Positions 22,563-30,386 of a stretch of 64,000 nucleotides of DNA are shown here, piece after piece. Below the pieces are notes generated by a model. The model did no database searches, had not been told where the DNA came from, and worked only from the letters and a program-made list of their open reading frames with translations. Source of the stretch: DASUPK01 sp963800285 (lineage in GTDB: Bacteria > Actinomycetota > Thermoleophilia > Solirubrobacterales > 70-9); assembly GCA_963800285.1 (NCBI GenBank), contig CAWDAL010000010.1, positions 124,001 to 188,000 of the forward strand, given 5' to 3'. Position 1 is the first letter of the stretch. Each line of letters opens with the position of its first letter. Both the position numbers and the translations under genes were made by a program.

Positions 22563-24055
22563 GCCGCGAGGCTCGGTTTCTTCATCTGCTGGTTTTCATC
22601 GTGGGGATGGCGAGCCTCGGCGCGGAGATCGCTGTCGCCCGCCTGATGTCGCCGTACTTCGGCGCCTCGACCATCGTCTGGGCGAACACCATCGCGGTTG
22701 TGCTCGTCTCGCTGTCGGTCGGCTACTGGCTCGGCGGGCGGATGGGTGATGACCATCCGCACCTTCGGGGTCTATGCCTGCTGGTTGGGGTCGCCTCCAT
22801 CCTGCTGGCCCTCGTGCCGTTCGCAGCGCGGCCGTTCCTGTCGATCTCGGTCGACGCGCTGGACGAGATCTCGGCCGGAGCCTTCGTCGGATCCCTGATC
22901 GGGGTCCTCGCGCTGGTGGCGGCGCCGATCGTCCTGCTGGGCGCCTGCTCGCCATGGGCAGTGCGCCTCGCGACTCCGGACGTTGACCATTCCGGCCGGA
23001 CCGCGGGGCGGCTCTACGCCGTTTCCACTGCCGGATCGCTGGTCGGGACGATGTCGGCCGCGCTCCTGTTCATCCCGTTCATCGGCACCCAGCGGACCTT
23101 TCTGGTCTTCGCGCTCACGCTGGCGCTGGTCGCCGCGGCGGGACTTGGCTGGCGCTATCTGGGAATTCCCGCCGCGGTGGCCGGTGTGATTGCAATCCCG
23201 GTTGGCACAGTGAAGGCCGAGAGCGATTCCGGTGACCGGGTGATCTTCGAGACGGAGACCGCGCTCCAGTACGCCCGGGTCGTCGAGGAGGCAGACGGCA
23301 CGCGCAAGCTCGAGCTGAACGAGGGTGTCGCCGAGCACTCGCTCTATCGCCCGGGCAGCTTTCTGACGGGCAATTACTGGGACGGGCTTGTGGTCCTTCC
23401 GTTCATTACGCTCACCCGGGCCCCGGAGCGTGTCGCGATCCTCGGTAACGCGGCCGGGACGGTGGCACGCGCCTATGGCCACTACTTTCCGGCGGCTCGG
23501 ATCGACGGCGTCGAGATCGACCCGGAGCTCGCGGAGATCGGAAGGCGCTACTTCGAGATGCGCGCGCCGCACCTGGCGATCCACGATGAGGACGCCCGCC
23601 CGTGGCTGCGACGCGCGGGCGGGGACTACGACGTGATCGTGCTGGACGCTTACCGTCAGCCGTACATCCCGTTCTACCTTGCAACGCGAGAGTTCTTCGA
23701 GCTGGCCCGCGACCGGCTCGCGCCCGACGGACTGGTGATCGTCAACGTCGGCCATCCGGAGGATTCGACCGAGCTCGAGACAGTGATCGGGCGGACGATG
23801 GGAGAGGTCTTCCCTGCCGTGCTCCGGGACCCGATCGAGGACGAGAACACACTTCTGGTAGGAGCCCGGCGGGGGTCGGCTGACAATCTGCGCGCAATGG
23901 CCTCCGGCCTTGCGACCGAGCTGCAGACGATTGCGCACGTCCAAGCGGCACGCGTTGGGTCGGCTCTGCCCGGAGGCGAGGTCTACACGGATGACCGCGC
24001 CCCGGTGGAGTGGTTGGTCGACCGCTCGATCCTCGGCTACGCGGCCGGGGACTGA
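22559..24055 (+). CDS. Spermidine synthase-like membrane protein (fused membrane domain)
   Basis: The 498 residues have about six membrane segments in the first 215 (GMASLGAEIAVARLMSPYFG, SVGYWLGGRMGDDHP and so on). A Rossmann methyltransferase-like domain follows: LVVLPFITLTRAPERVAIL, IDGVEIDPELAEIGRRYF, HDEDARPWLRRAGGDYDVIV and LDAYRQPYIPFYL. Such fused-MFS/spermidine-synthase-like proteins are common in actinobacteria; whether they make polyamines is unproven. The start TTG (22559) overlaps the previous stop (TTGA), implying coupling with the ctaG-like gene. Confidence 0.82.
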   Translation: MSREARFLHLLVFIVGMASLGAEIAVARLMSPYFGASTIVWANTIAVVLVSLSVGYWLGGRMGDDHPHLRGLCLLVGVASILLALVPFAARPFLSISVDALDEISAGAFVGSLIGVLALVAAPIVLLGACSPWAVRLATPDVDHSGRTAGRLYAVSTAGSLVGTMSAALLFIPFIGTQRTFLVFALTLALVAAAGLGWRYLGIPAAVAGVIAIPVGTVKAESDSGDRVIFETETALQYARVVEEADGTRKLELNEGVAEHSLYRPGSFLTGNYWDGLVVLPFITLTRAPERVAILGNAAGTVARAYGHYFPAARIDGVEIDPELAEIGRRYFEMRAPHLAIHDEDARPWLRRAGGDYDVIVLDAYRQPYIPFYLATREFFELARDRLAPDGLVIVNVGHPEDSTELETVIGRTMGEVFPAVLRDPIEDENTLLVGARRGSADNLRAMASGLATELQTIAHVQAARVGSALPGGEVYTDDRAPVEWLVDRSILGYAAGD

Positions 24056-24219
24056 GTTCCCCGGATCCTCCTCCAGGTCTGGCGCGCCCCGTAGATCCCG
24101 AGCGCGGCCAGCGACAGCCCCAGGTCGATGGAGAACGACGCCAGGCGCCCAGGTGCGCCGGTGTACAGCCAGGCGCCGAATCGCTCGCGGCGCGTGGTCT
24201 CTAAGGTGGTCGGTTCCAT
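24037..24219 (-). CDS. Small membrane-associated protein divergent from tig (tentative)
   Basis: A 60-residue frame starts at ATG 24219 with METTL-like text (MEPTTLETTRRERFGAWLYTG). It continues PGRLASFSIDLGLSLAALG, one hydrophobic segment, and ends in a basic tail (ARQTWRRIRGTQ). The start codon and that of tig share the palindrome CCATGG on opposite strands. The 3' end overlaps the preceding gene by 19 bases. One membrane-helix-like segment and the otherwise empty gap favour a real gene, but I have no family match. Confidence 0.45.
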   Translation of the reverse strand: MEPTTLETTRRERFGAWLYTGAPGRLASFSIDLGLSLAALGIYGARQTWRRIRGTQSPAA

Positions 24220-25606
24220 GGAGACGACCGTAAAGGAGCTTCCCGACTCGCGGGTCCGCGTCGACGTCGACGTCGACCCGAAGGACGTCGAGGGCAGCAT
24301 CAAGGAGACCGCGCGCCAGCTCGGGCAGGACATGAAGATGCCCGGCTTTCGCAAGGGCAAGGTGCCGCCCGAGATGGTCGTCCAGCGCCTCGGCCGCGAG
24401 GCAGTTCTCACCCAGGCGCTCGAGTCCTCGCTCGGCGACTGGTACGAGCGCGCGATGCTCGAGTCCGGGATCAACCCCGTCGGCGATCCCCAGCTCGACC
24501 TTTCCGACCTTCCCGACGAGGGCAAGCCCCTGAAGTTCTCGATCGAGGTCGCCGTGCGGCCGGGCGCCGAGCTCGGCGAGTACAAGGGCCTCGAGGTCGG
24601 TCGCGAGGAGCCGGAGGTTCCGCAGGAGGCGGTCGAGGGCGAGCTGAAGCGCCTGCAGGAGGGCTTCGCCCGCCTCAACCCGGTCGAAAGGGAGGCGAAG
24701 GAGGGGGACGTCGTCCTGATCGACTACGAGGGCAAGATCGACGGCGAGCCCTTCGAGGGCGGCACCGCCAAGGACTACCTGCTCGAGCTGGGGGAGGGGC
24801 GCGTGCTGCCCGAGCTGGAGCAGGCGCTGATCGGCGCCGACCCCGGCGACGAGCGCACAGCGGAGGTCCCCTTCCCGGATGACTATCCCGCCGAGGAGGT
24901 CGCCGGCAAGACCGCGGAGTTCGGCGTCAACGTCAAGGAGGTCCGCGAGAAGGAGCTGCCGGAGCTCGACGACGACTTCGCCGCGGAGGCATCCGAGTTC
25001 GAGACGCTCGCCGAGCTCCGCGATCACATCTCCGGCCAGATCGAGCAGGTCCTCGACAACCAGATCGCCGAGCGCTTCCGCGAGGCCGCACTCGACGCGG
25101 CAGTCGCGAACGCGAAGGTCGAGCTACCCGACCCCGTCGTCCAGGCCAGAGCCGCCGAGATGTGGCGCCGGGTCGAGCGCCAGCTGCAGCGGCAGGGGAT
25201 GGAGCCCGAGAACTACCTGCAAATCCAGGGAAAGACGCGCGAAGAGATGATCGAGCAGGCCCGCCCGGAGGCCGAGCAGGCCCTGAAGCGTGAGGCCGTC
25301 CTCGAGGCGGTCGCTGCGGCCGAGGGCGTCGAGGTCACCGAGGAGGACATGCTGGAGGCGCTTCAGATCCCGCCCGGCCACGAGGACCACGGCCACGACG
25401 AGCCAGGCGTCGCCCTCCAGAAGATCCGCGAATCCGGCCGCGAGGAGCTTCTCAAGGAGGACCTCCGCATGCGGCGTGCCCTCGAGCTGATCGCCGAACA
25501 GGCGAAGCCGATTCCGCTGGAGCAGGCCCAGGCCCGCGAGGAGATCTGGACCCCCGAAAAGGAGCAGGAGGAGAAGGGCGCCCTCTGGACGCCCGGCTCC
25601 GACTAG
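24218..25606 (+). CDS. tig: Trigger factor (ribosome-bound chaperone / PPIase)
   Basis: The 462-residue protein meets nascent chains at the ribosome exit. The N-terminal domain carries the ribosome-binding signature MPGFRKGKVPPEMV (about 40-53). The FKBP-like domain follows (GDVVLIDYEGKIDGEPFEGG, near 165-185), then the helical C-terminal chaperone domain (ARAAEMWRRVERQLQRQG). The tail repeats the word WTP (EEIWTPEKEQ, GALWTPGSD), a lineage-specific ending. I use ATG 24218 (METTVKELPDSRVRVDV). The longer frame from 24128 has no family support. clpP and clpX lie 2-10 kb downstream, the classic association, here interrupted. Confidence 0.95.
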   Translation: METTVKELPDSRVRVDVDVDPKDVEGSIKETARQLGQDMKMPGFRKGKVPPEMVVQRLGREAVLTQALESSLGDWYERAMLESGINPVGDPQLDLSDLPDEGKPLKFSIEVAVRPGAELGEYKGLEVGREEPEVPQEAVEGELKRLQEGFARLNPVEREAKEGDVVLIDYEGKIDGEPFEGGTAKDYLLELGEGRVLPELEQALIGADPGDERTAEVPFPDDYPAEEVAGKTAEFGVNVKEVREKELPELDDDFAAEASEFETLAELRDHISGQIEQVLDNQIAERFREAALDAAVANAKVELPDPVVQARAAEMWRRVERQLQRQGMEPENYLQIQGKTREEMIEQARPEAEQALKREAVLEAVAAAEGVEVTEEDMLEALQIPPGHEDHGHDEPGVALQKIRESGREELLKEDLRMRRALELIAEQAKPIPLEQAQAREEIWTPEKEQEEKGALWTPGSD

Positions 25607-25614
25607 CCCCGTCA

Positions 25615-26016
25615 GTGGCCTCGATCCGCAAGGAGATCCAGATCGACGCGCCGCCCGAGCAGGTCTGGGACGCGCTGCGCGACTTCGGGGCGCTGCACAC
25701 GCGTCTGGTGCCGGGCTTCGTCACCGACTGCCGGATGGAAGGCGCGGACCGGATCGTCACCTTCGCCAACGGCGCGACGTTCCGTGAGGTGCTGATCGAC
25801 ACGGATGACGACGCTCGCCGGCTGGTCTGGTCGATCGTCGACGAGCCCTACAAGCACCACAACGGAGCGGCGCAGGTCTTCTCGGACGGCGAGGGGAGCT
25901 GCCGATTCGTCTGGAGCACCGACCTGCTGCCGAACGACGAGGAGCTCGTCGGGGCCACGGACCAGGCGATGCAGGCCGGGATCGGCGTCGTCAAGAAGAC
26001 GCTCGAAGCCGACTGA
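25615..26016 (+). CDS. SRPBCC-family (START/Bet v1-like) protein
   Basis: The 133-residue single domain has the SRPBCC pattern: IRKEIQIDAPPEQVWDALRD at the N-terminus, then VTFANGATFREVLIDTDDD, RFVWSTDLLPND and a long C-terminal helix (QAMQAGIGVVKKTLE). The fold binds hydrophobic ligands in a deep cavity. Members include polyketide cyclases and ATPase activators, and nothing here identifies the ligand. The start is GTG 25615, 8 bases after tig, so it is probably read from the same transcript. Confidence 0.75.
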   Translation: MASIRKEIQIDAPPEQVWDALRDFGALHTRLVPGFVTDCRMEGADRIVTFANGATFREVLIDTDDDARRLVWSIVDEPYKHHNGAAQVFSDGEGSCRFVWSTDLLPNDEELVGATDQAMQAGIGVVKKTLEAD

Positions 26017-26175
26017 CAGCTCGTTTCAAGTCGGTTGTTTTGAATGAGCCATCTGCGGTGAATGTCTCACCTGGAGGCTGGCTGAGGTCGGAGCAAAGCC
26101 GAAGGTCCCAGCGAGGCGGCCGGCTAGATCGCGGGACCAGCCGCTCCTCTGGGGCGCCAGAGGTGTTGAAGGGTC

Positions 26176-26769
26176 ATGAAACGCGTATTCACCCTAGGCG
26201 TGGCGGCACTCGTCATGGCGCTGCCTGCGCCCGCCCTGGCGGCGAGCCAGCTTCGCCACTTCGAGGGCACCCTGCCGCCAGTCGGCGTGCCCTCACAGCA
26301 GCAGCCCGGTGGCCTTCTGCGGCTGGACGTCGTCTTCAAGGACAAGCACGGGCGGGGGAAGTTCACCCCGCGGCAGCTCGTCGCGGTGAACGTCGATGGG
26401 ATGCCGCTGACCTTCTGCGCCAATCAGGCGGGCCAGCCCACTTCGCAGGGCACGCTCACCGGATCGTTCCCGACCCAGGCGAAGTTCCGGGCGACCGGCC
26501 GGAAGCCGGGTCAGGCGAAGCCGAAGAAGAACCGCTACAGCTACAGCACCTCATACGCCTTCACCTCGTTCACGGGGACGATCGGCACGAGGATCTACAA
26601 GGTGCAGGGAAAGGGGCCGGTGATCTCCTTCAGCACGCTGATCGTCGACCGGATCGACCTGGATCCCGGTCATGAGAACTGCTCTTCCAACGGCCCACGT
26701 GGCGCCTCGGGGACCCAGTGCCGGACGGCCGGCGAATCGAACCCGCTGGCGCTCTGCCGGATCGACTAG
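26176..26769 (+). CDS. Secreted protein of unknown function
   Basis: The 197 residues start with a signal peptide (MKRVFTLGVAALVMALPAPALA). The mature part has the strand-rich texts RHFEGTLPPVGVPS, LRLDVVFKDKHGRGKF and TSYAFTSFTGTIGT. Four Cys sit in pairs (FCANQ; HENCSSN..TQC; ALCRID), suggesting disulfides outside the cell. I recognise no family. The 159-base gap upstream shows no gene. It converges with the DUF488 gene and overlaps its last bases. Confidence 0.6.
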   Translation: MKRVFTLGVAALVMALPAPALAASQLRHFEGTLPPVGVPSQQQPGGLLRLDVVFKDKHGRGKFTPRQLVAVNVDGMPLTFCANQAGQPTSQGTLTGSFPTQAKFRATGRKPGQAKPKKNRYSYSTSYAFTSFTGTIGTRIYKVQGKGPVISFSTLIVDRIDLDPGHENCSSNGPRGASGTQCRTAGESNPLALCRID

Positions 26770-27302
26770 ATCCCGAGTGAGGTCTGCGGCTCCGGATAGG
26801 TGACTCTTCCGCCCTCGACGACAGCGGACTCGGTCATCTCGTGCGGGCTCAGCGAGCGGTCGGGTCCGAGGTGCAGCACCTGCCATCCCCTCGCGGTCAG
26901 CGCGTCCGCCAGCAACCGCCGGTGGCAGTGCTGCCAGTCCCCCTCCGCGCACATCACCGCGGTCCTACGCTCCAGCGCAAGGGACTCGAGCATCTCCAGT
27001 CCGGCCTGAAATGAGTCGCTGGCCATGTGATCGGCGTAGCCGCGAAACGCCCCTTCCGGGACGGCGGTGTTGACCGAATCCGGCCGGGACTCCCGGCGGC
27101 CGCCCAGGTCGGCCCCGAGCGGCGCGTAGCCGATGCCGGCGGCCTTCATGGTCCCGGCGAGGGCGGAGCGGTTGAACTGGGGGTAGCGGGAGCGGGGGTT
27201 CGCCCGGACGTCGGCGATCAGCTCCACTCCGGCGCCCCGAACGAGCTCGAGGAACTCCTGTTCCTCGTGGTTCGAGTGGCCGACGGTGAGAATCTCCTTC
27301 AC
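26766..27302 (-). CDS. DUF488 family protein
   Basis: The 178-residue protein has the DUF488 landmarks: ILTVGHSNHEEQEFLELV, LIADVRANPRSRYPQFNR, GIGYAPLGADLGGRR and VMCAEGDWQHCHRRLLAD with its Cys/His cluster. The biochemical function of the family is unknown. The GTG start (27302) overlaps the TGA of the cupin gene (GTGA), so the two are translationally coupled on the minus strand. Confidence 0.85.
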   Translation of the reverse strand: MKEILTVGHSNHEEQEFLELVRGAGVELIADVRANPRSRYPQFNRSALAGTMKAAGIGYAPLGADLGGRRESRPDSVNTAVPEGAFRGYADHMASDSFQAGLEMLESLALERRTAVMCAEGDWQHCHRRLLADALTARGWQVLHLGPDRSLSPHEMTESAVVEGGRVTYPEPQTSLGI

Positions 27303-27661
27303 TCGCAGAGCACCGTGTCCTCGTGGGAGTAGGGAGGGGCGCAGCTGCAGATGACGATCAGCGGCTCGTCGCCGGCGTTCCAGAGCTTGTGCCGGGTGCC
27401 CGGCGGGATCACCACGACGTCGCCGGCGCCGACTTCGGTCTCCTGGTCGCCCAGCCGCATCCGGCCGGATCCTGCGGTGAAGCGGTAGATCTCCTCTGAG
27501 ACGCGATGCAGGTGCTCGATCGTCTCGCCTCCCGGCGGCACCGTGGCCTCGGCGAGCGACTGGTTCGCCGCGTTCCCGGGTGCCGGTCCGGCGATCTCCC
27601 GAACCGTCGACCCGTCCCGGGTCGCGTACGGCTCGCGCTCCTCCGCGCGCACTACCTCCAT
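27299..27661 (-). CDS. Small cupin-domain protein
   Basis: The 120 residues form one cupin barrel. Motif 1 is PPGGETIEHLHRVSEEIYRF with metal-ligand His/Glu positions. Motif 2 is GDVVVIPPGTRHKLWNAG with the last His. Such single cupins bind a metal and act as small dioxygenases, isomerases or sensors; the substrate cannot be read. The start is ATG 27661 (MEVVRAEEREPYATRDGS). The longer upstream frame is antisense to clpP. It is first in a two-gene unit with the DUF488 gene and divergent from clpP. Confidence 0.82.
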   Translation of the reverse strand: MEVVRAEEREPYATRDGSTVREIAGPAPGNAANQSLAEATVPPGGETIEHLHRVSEEIYRFTAGSGRMRLGDQETEVGAGDVVVIPPGTRHKLWNAGDEPLIVICSCAPPYSHEDTVLCE

Positions 27662-27754
27662 CCAGGGGACGCTACCCGGCTTCGCCGCATCGAACGGGCT
27701 TCGCCCTTCGCTCCAGAATGCCGCGTCCTCGCGGTCGCTAGACTGCCGCGTCCA

Positions 27755-28339
27755 ATGAGTCCTCTGGTCCCGATGGTGGTCGAGCAGACGTCCCGCGGCG
27801 AGCGGGCGTTCGACATCTACTCCCGCCTGCTCAACGAGCGCATCATCTTCCTCGGCACCCCCGTGACCGAGGACATCGCGAACCTGATCGTCGCCCAGCT
27901 GATCCACCTGGAGTCAGAGGACCCGGACAAAGACGTCTCGATCTACATCAACTCCCCGGGCGGCTCGGTCTACGCGGGCCTCGCCATCTACGACGCGATG
28001 CAGTTCATCAAGCCCGACGTCTCGACCATCTGCGTCGGCGTGGCGATGAGCATGGGAGCCCTGCTGCTCGCGGGCGGCGCTCCCGAGAAGCGGATGGCGC
28101 TGCCGAACTCGAAGATCCTGATCCATCAGGTCTCGGGCGGCTTCTCCGGCCAGGCGACGGACATCGAGATCCACGCCAAGGAGATCATCGACGTCCGCCA
28201 GCGCCTCGACGAGATCATCTCCAAGCACACCGGGCAGCCGCTCGAGAAGGTCGCGAAGGACACGGAGCGGGACTACTTCATGAGCGCGGAGGAGGCGAAG
28301 GAGTACAAGATCGTCGACCGCGTAATTGAACACCGGTAG
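27755..28339 (+). CDS. clpP: ATP-dependent Clp protease proteolytic subunit
   Basis: The 194-residue serine protease forms the barrel that degrades substrates unfolded by ClpX. The catalytic Ser is in CVGVAMSMGALLLAGG, the His in LPNSKILIHQVSGGF and the Asp in KDTERDYFMSAEE. YINSPGGSVYAGLAIYD is the oxyanion/handle region. The short N-terminal segment before GERAFDIYSRLL may be processed. The start is ATG 27755; the longer frame from 27506 is antisense to the cupin gene. Only one clpP is visible here, while many actinobacteria need two, so a second may lie elsewhere. Confidence 0.96.
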   Translation: MSPLVPMVVEQTSRGERAFDIYSRLLNERIIFLGTPVTEDIANLIVAQLIHLESEDPDKDVSIYINSPGGSVYAGLAIYDAMQFIKPDVSTICVGVAMSMGALLLAGGAPEKRMALPNSKILIHQVSGGFSGQATDIEIHAKEIIDVRQRLDEIISKHTGQPLEKVAKDTERDYFMSAEEAKEYKIVDRVIEHR

Positions 28340-29120
28340 GCGCCTCATTCCACTCCTGGTCGCGCTCGGCGCGGCCCTCATCGTTTCCCCGGCGGTCGCG
28401 GACGACGCGGTCATCCAGAAGGCTTCGGTCTCACCGGACCGTGGATTCACCGACTCGGCGCATGGCGTCCGAATCGAGTTCCGGCTGAGCGGCTCGGCGC
28501 CCGCCGACGTCACGATCAAGATCGCCGGCTCGGGCGACGAGGTGCGCCGGATCGAGGTGCCTGGCGTGCCGCCGGCCACGGAGAAGACCGTGAAATGGGA
28601 CGGCCTGACCAACGGCGGCCGCCTGGTCGCCGACGGGACCTACCGCGTGATCGTGTCGGTGGCCGGGGGCAACGAGAAGCAAGCCGGCTCGGTCCGGCTC
28701 CACAGCCACTTCTTCCCGGTGCGCGGCCCGCACGGCACCCGCGGCCCGGTGGGGGAGTTCGGCGCGTCGCGCAACGGGGGCCGGACGCACAAGGGCTTCG
28801 ATGCCGTCGCTCGCTGCAGGACGCGGCTGGCTGCCGCCGTGACCGGCACGGTGGTGAAGCGGGCCTACGACGACCGCCTCGACGGCAACTACATCGTCAT
28901 TCGCGGCCTCGGCGAGAGGCGGAAGTACTGGTACGCGCACATGCTGCACCCCTCGCGCTTCCGGAAGGGTGACCTAGTCCATGTCGGCCAGACCGTCGGC
29001 CACGTCGGCAAGACCGGCAACGCCAGGACGGTCGGCTGCCACCTCCACTTCGAGATCCACGTCAGCGGGCGCCCGGTCAACCCGAGGCCGTATCTCCGGG
29101 CCTGGGACCGGTACAGCTAG
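28326..29120 (+). CDS. Secreted M23 metallopeptidase with FlgD-like domain
   Basis: The 264-residue exported protein begins with a signal segment (LIPLLVALGAALIVSPAVA). An FlgD-like immunoglobulin domain follows (VKWDGLTNGGRLVADGTYRV). The LytM/M23 domain has Zn ligands in RTHKGFDAVA (HxxxD), YWYAHMLHPS and GCHLHFEIHVSG (HxH). M23 enzymes cut peptide cross-links in peptidoglycan. The TTG start (28326) lies inside the end of clpP, overlapping by 14 bases. No better start keeps the signal peptide, so co-transcription with clpP is likely. Confidence 0.85.
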   Translation: MNTGRRLIPLLVALGAALIVSPAVADDAVIQKASVSPDRGFTDSAHGVRIEFRLSGSAPADVTIKIAGSGDEVRRIEVPGVPPATEKTVKWDGLTNGGRLVADGTYRVIVSVAGGNEKQAGSVRLHSHFFPVRGPHGTRGPVGEFGASRNGGRTHKGFDAVARCRTRLAAAVTGTVVKRAYDDRLDGNYIVIRGLGERRKYWYAHMLHPSRFRKGDLVHVGQTVGHVGKTGNARTVGCHLHFEIHVSGRPVNPRPYLRAWDRYS

Positions 29121-29155
29121 CCGCGCCCGCTGTCGCCGCGGGATAATGCGCGGCG

Positions 29156-29557
29156 ATGTCGGTGGAGAATCTTGCGATCGTCCGCGAGGGCTTCGAGCGA
29201 TTCGTGACCGAAGGTGAACTCGCCCCGGACCTCGCCACGGACGACTTCGTGTGGGATATGTCGAACTTCCACGGCTGGCCCGAGCAGCAGGTGTATGAAG
29301 GCCCCGAGGGAGCGGGAGCCTTCCTGAGCACCTGGTTGGAAGCGTGGGAGGACTGGGAGCTCGAGGTGGAATCACTCCGCGACGCGGGCGACAAGGTCGT
29401 TGCTCTCGTGCGCCAGCATGGAACGTCGAAAGCGGCCGGCATGCCCGTTGAGATGTCATTCGCCCAGGTATTCACGCTCCGCGATGGCAAGCAGTCCCGG
29501 ATGGATATGTACTCCGACCGCGGTGAGGCCCTCGCGTCCGCCGGGTTGTCGGAATAG
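29156..29557 (+). CDS. NTF2/SnoaL-like protein
   Basis: The 133 residues have the family start MSVENLAIVREGFERF and end GEALASAGLSE. Internal text (DDFVWDMSNFHGWPEQQVY, LEAWEDWELEVESLRDAG, EMSFAQVFTLRDGK) matches the island gene at 11010-11399. No twin-hairpin repeat lies nearby, so the repeat is a property of the island and not of the gene family. The start is ATG 29156. Function is unknown. Confidence 0.8.
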   Translation: MSVENLAIVREGFERFVTEGELAPDLATDDFVWDMSNFHGWPEQQVYEGPEGAGAFLSTWLEAWEDWELEVESLRDAGDKVVALVRQHGTSKAAGMPVEMSFAQVFTLRDGKQSRMDMYSDRGEALASAGLSE

Positions 29558-29566
29558 ACCGGCCGC

Positions 29567-29917
29567 CTAGGGCGTATCCGCCGCGAGCCCGAAGGGGCTG
29601 CCCTCAGAGTCACGGCACACGGCCCAGCGCTCACCTGGATGTATCACCGAACCGCCAAGGTCCTGGACGCGCTGGAGCGCGGCGGGAAGATCGGCCACGG
29701 TGAAATAGGGCAGCGAAGCGGTGTCGCCGGGGCCCGGTCCCCGCTCGTGCACTCCGAGACGAAGGTCGGCGCCGTTGGTCTCCCAGCCCTCCCCGGCATC
29801 GCTGGGCCTTGGCGAGAGCTCGGCGTCGAGCAATTCGCTCCAGAACCGCCGGGCGCGATCAGGATCGTCGGCCGGGAACTCGATCAGCGGGGAAGACACA
29901 CCCTGAGTATCGGGCAT
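29567..29917 (-). CDS. VOC superfamily (glyoxalase/bleomycin-resistance-like) protein
   Basis: The 116 residues contain the VOC pattern SPLIEFPADDPDRARRFWSELL, an N-terminal beta-alpha-beta unit. LRLGVHERGPGPGDTASLPY and the partner unit YFTVADLPAALQRVQDLGGSV follow, with the final CRDSEGSPFGLAA. The usual metal ligands (His/Glu) are incomplete, so enzymatic activity is doubtful; a binding role is possible. The start at ATG 29917 (MPDTQGVSS) is preferred over a longer frame without domain support. It converges with the upstream NTF2 gene. Confidence 0.78.
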   Translation of the reverse strand: MPDTQGVSSPLIEFPADDPDRARRFWSELLDAELSPRPSDAGEGWETNGADLRLGVHERGPGPGDTASLPYFTVADLPAALQRVQDLGGSVIHPGERWAVCRDSEGSPFGLAADTP

Positions 29918-30029
29918 TCGCCTTCGAGCACACTTCGAGCCCGCCGCCGAGGCCGGTGTCCCTTCCAGGCGGCGGACGGGGATACAGGTCGTAGGCAAGT
30001 GGTCAACGTCAGCCAGGCACAGATCGAGC

Positions 30030-30088
30030 CTACTCCGGCAGCCCAGCGGCATCGAGTGCTTTCTCTTCGTCCTGGTAGCGCTCTCAGC
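30030..30088 (-). pseudogene. NTF2-like 3' remnant
   Basis: The minus strand reads RYQDEEKALDAAGLPE and a stop, the family's C-terminal signature, with nothing NTF2-like upstream. It abuts the PucR-like remnant. Confidence 0.5.
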
Positions 30089-30255
30089 TCACAGGACTGC
30101 GGATTCCGACAGCCGCGCGATCGTCAGCAGCTCGACCTGGCCGGAGAAGCGCTGGGGGTCGAGGCCCGTGAGCTCGCCGATCCGGCGCAGCCGGTAGCGG
30201 ACCGTGTTCGGGTGGACGTAGAGGGCCTCGGCGGTGCGCGCCACGTCGACGGTCC
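30089..30255 (-). pseudogene. C-terminal fragment of a PucR/CdaR-type transcription regulator
   Basis: About 53 residues read DVARTAEALYVHPNTVRYRL, RRIGELTGLDPQRFSGQ and ELLTIARLSESAVL, the typical C-terminal helix-turn-helix of PucR-family activators. The rest of the protein (normally several hundred residues) is missing: at about 30255 the sequence switches to an unrelated plus-strand fragment. No start codon or promoter fits, so it is a remnant. Confidence 0.65.
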
Positions 30256-30380
30256 ACCAGCGTGTCGACGTCCGGGTGCTGGAGCTCGCCGACGAGGAGG
30301 GCGGCGGGACGATCGAGCTGGAGGGCAACCGGCTGCCGATCACCCACAGCAAGGACGTGATCTCGGAGCTCGCCGGCTGA
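30256..30380 (+). pseudogene. C-terminal fragment of an unidentified protein
   Basis: An open frame ending at the TGA at 30378-30380 reads VLELADEEGGGTIELEGNRL, PITHSKDVISELAG. It has coding character but no start and begins at the junction with the PucR-like fragment. I do not recognise the family. Confidence 0.35.
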
Positions 30381-30386
30381 GCGCGG

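Noticed and set aside
27506..27754. Longer N-terminus for ClpP
   Set aside because: The region is antisense to the cupin gene and unlike any ClpP; the ATG at 27755 gives the normal length.
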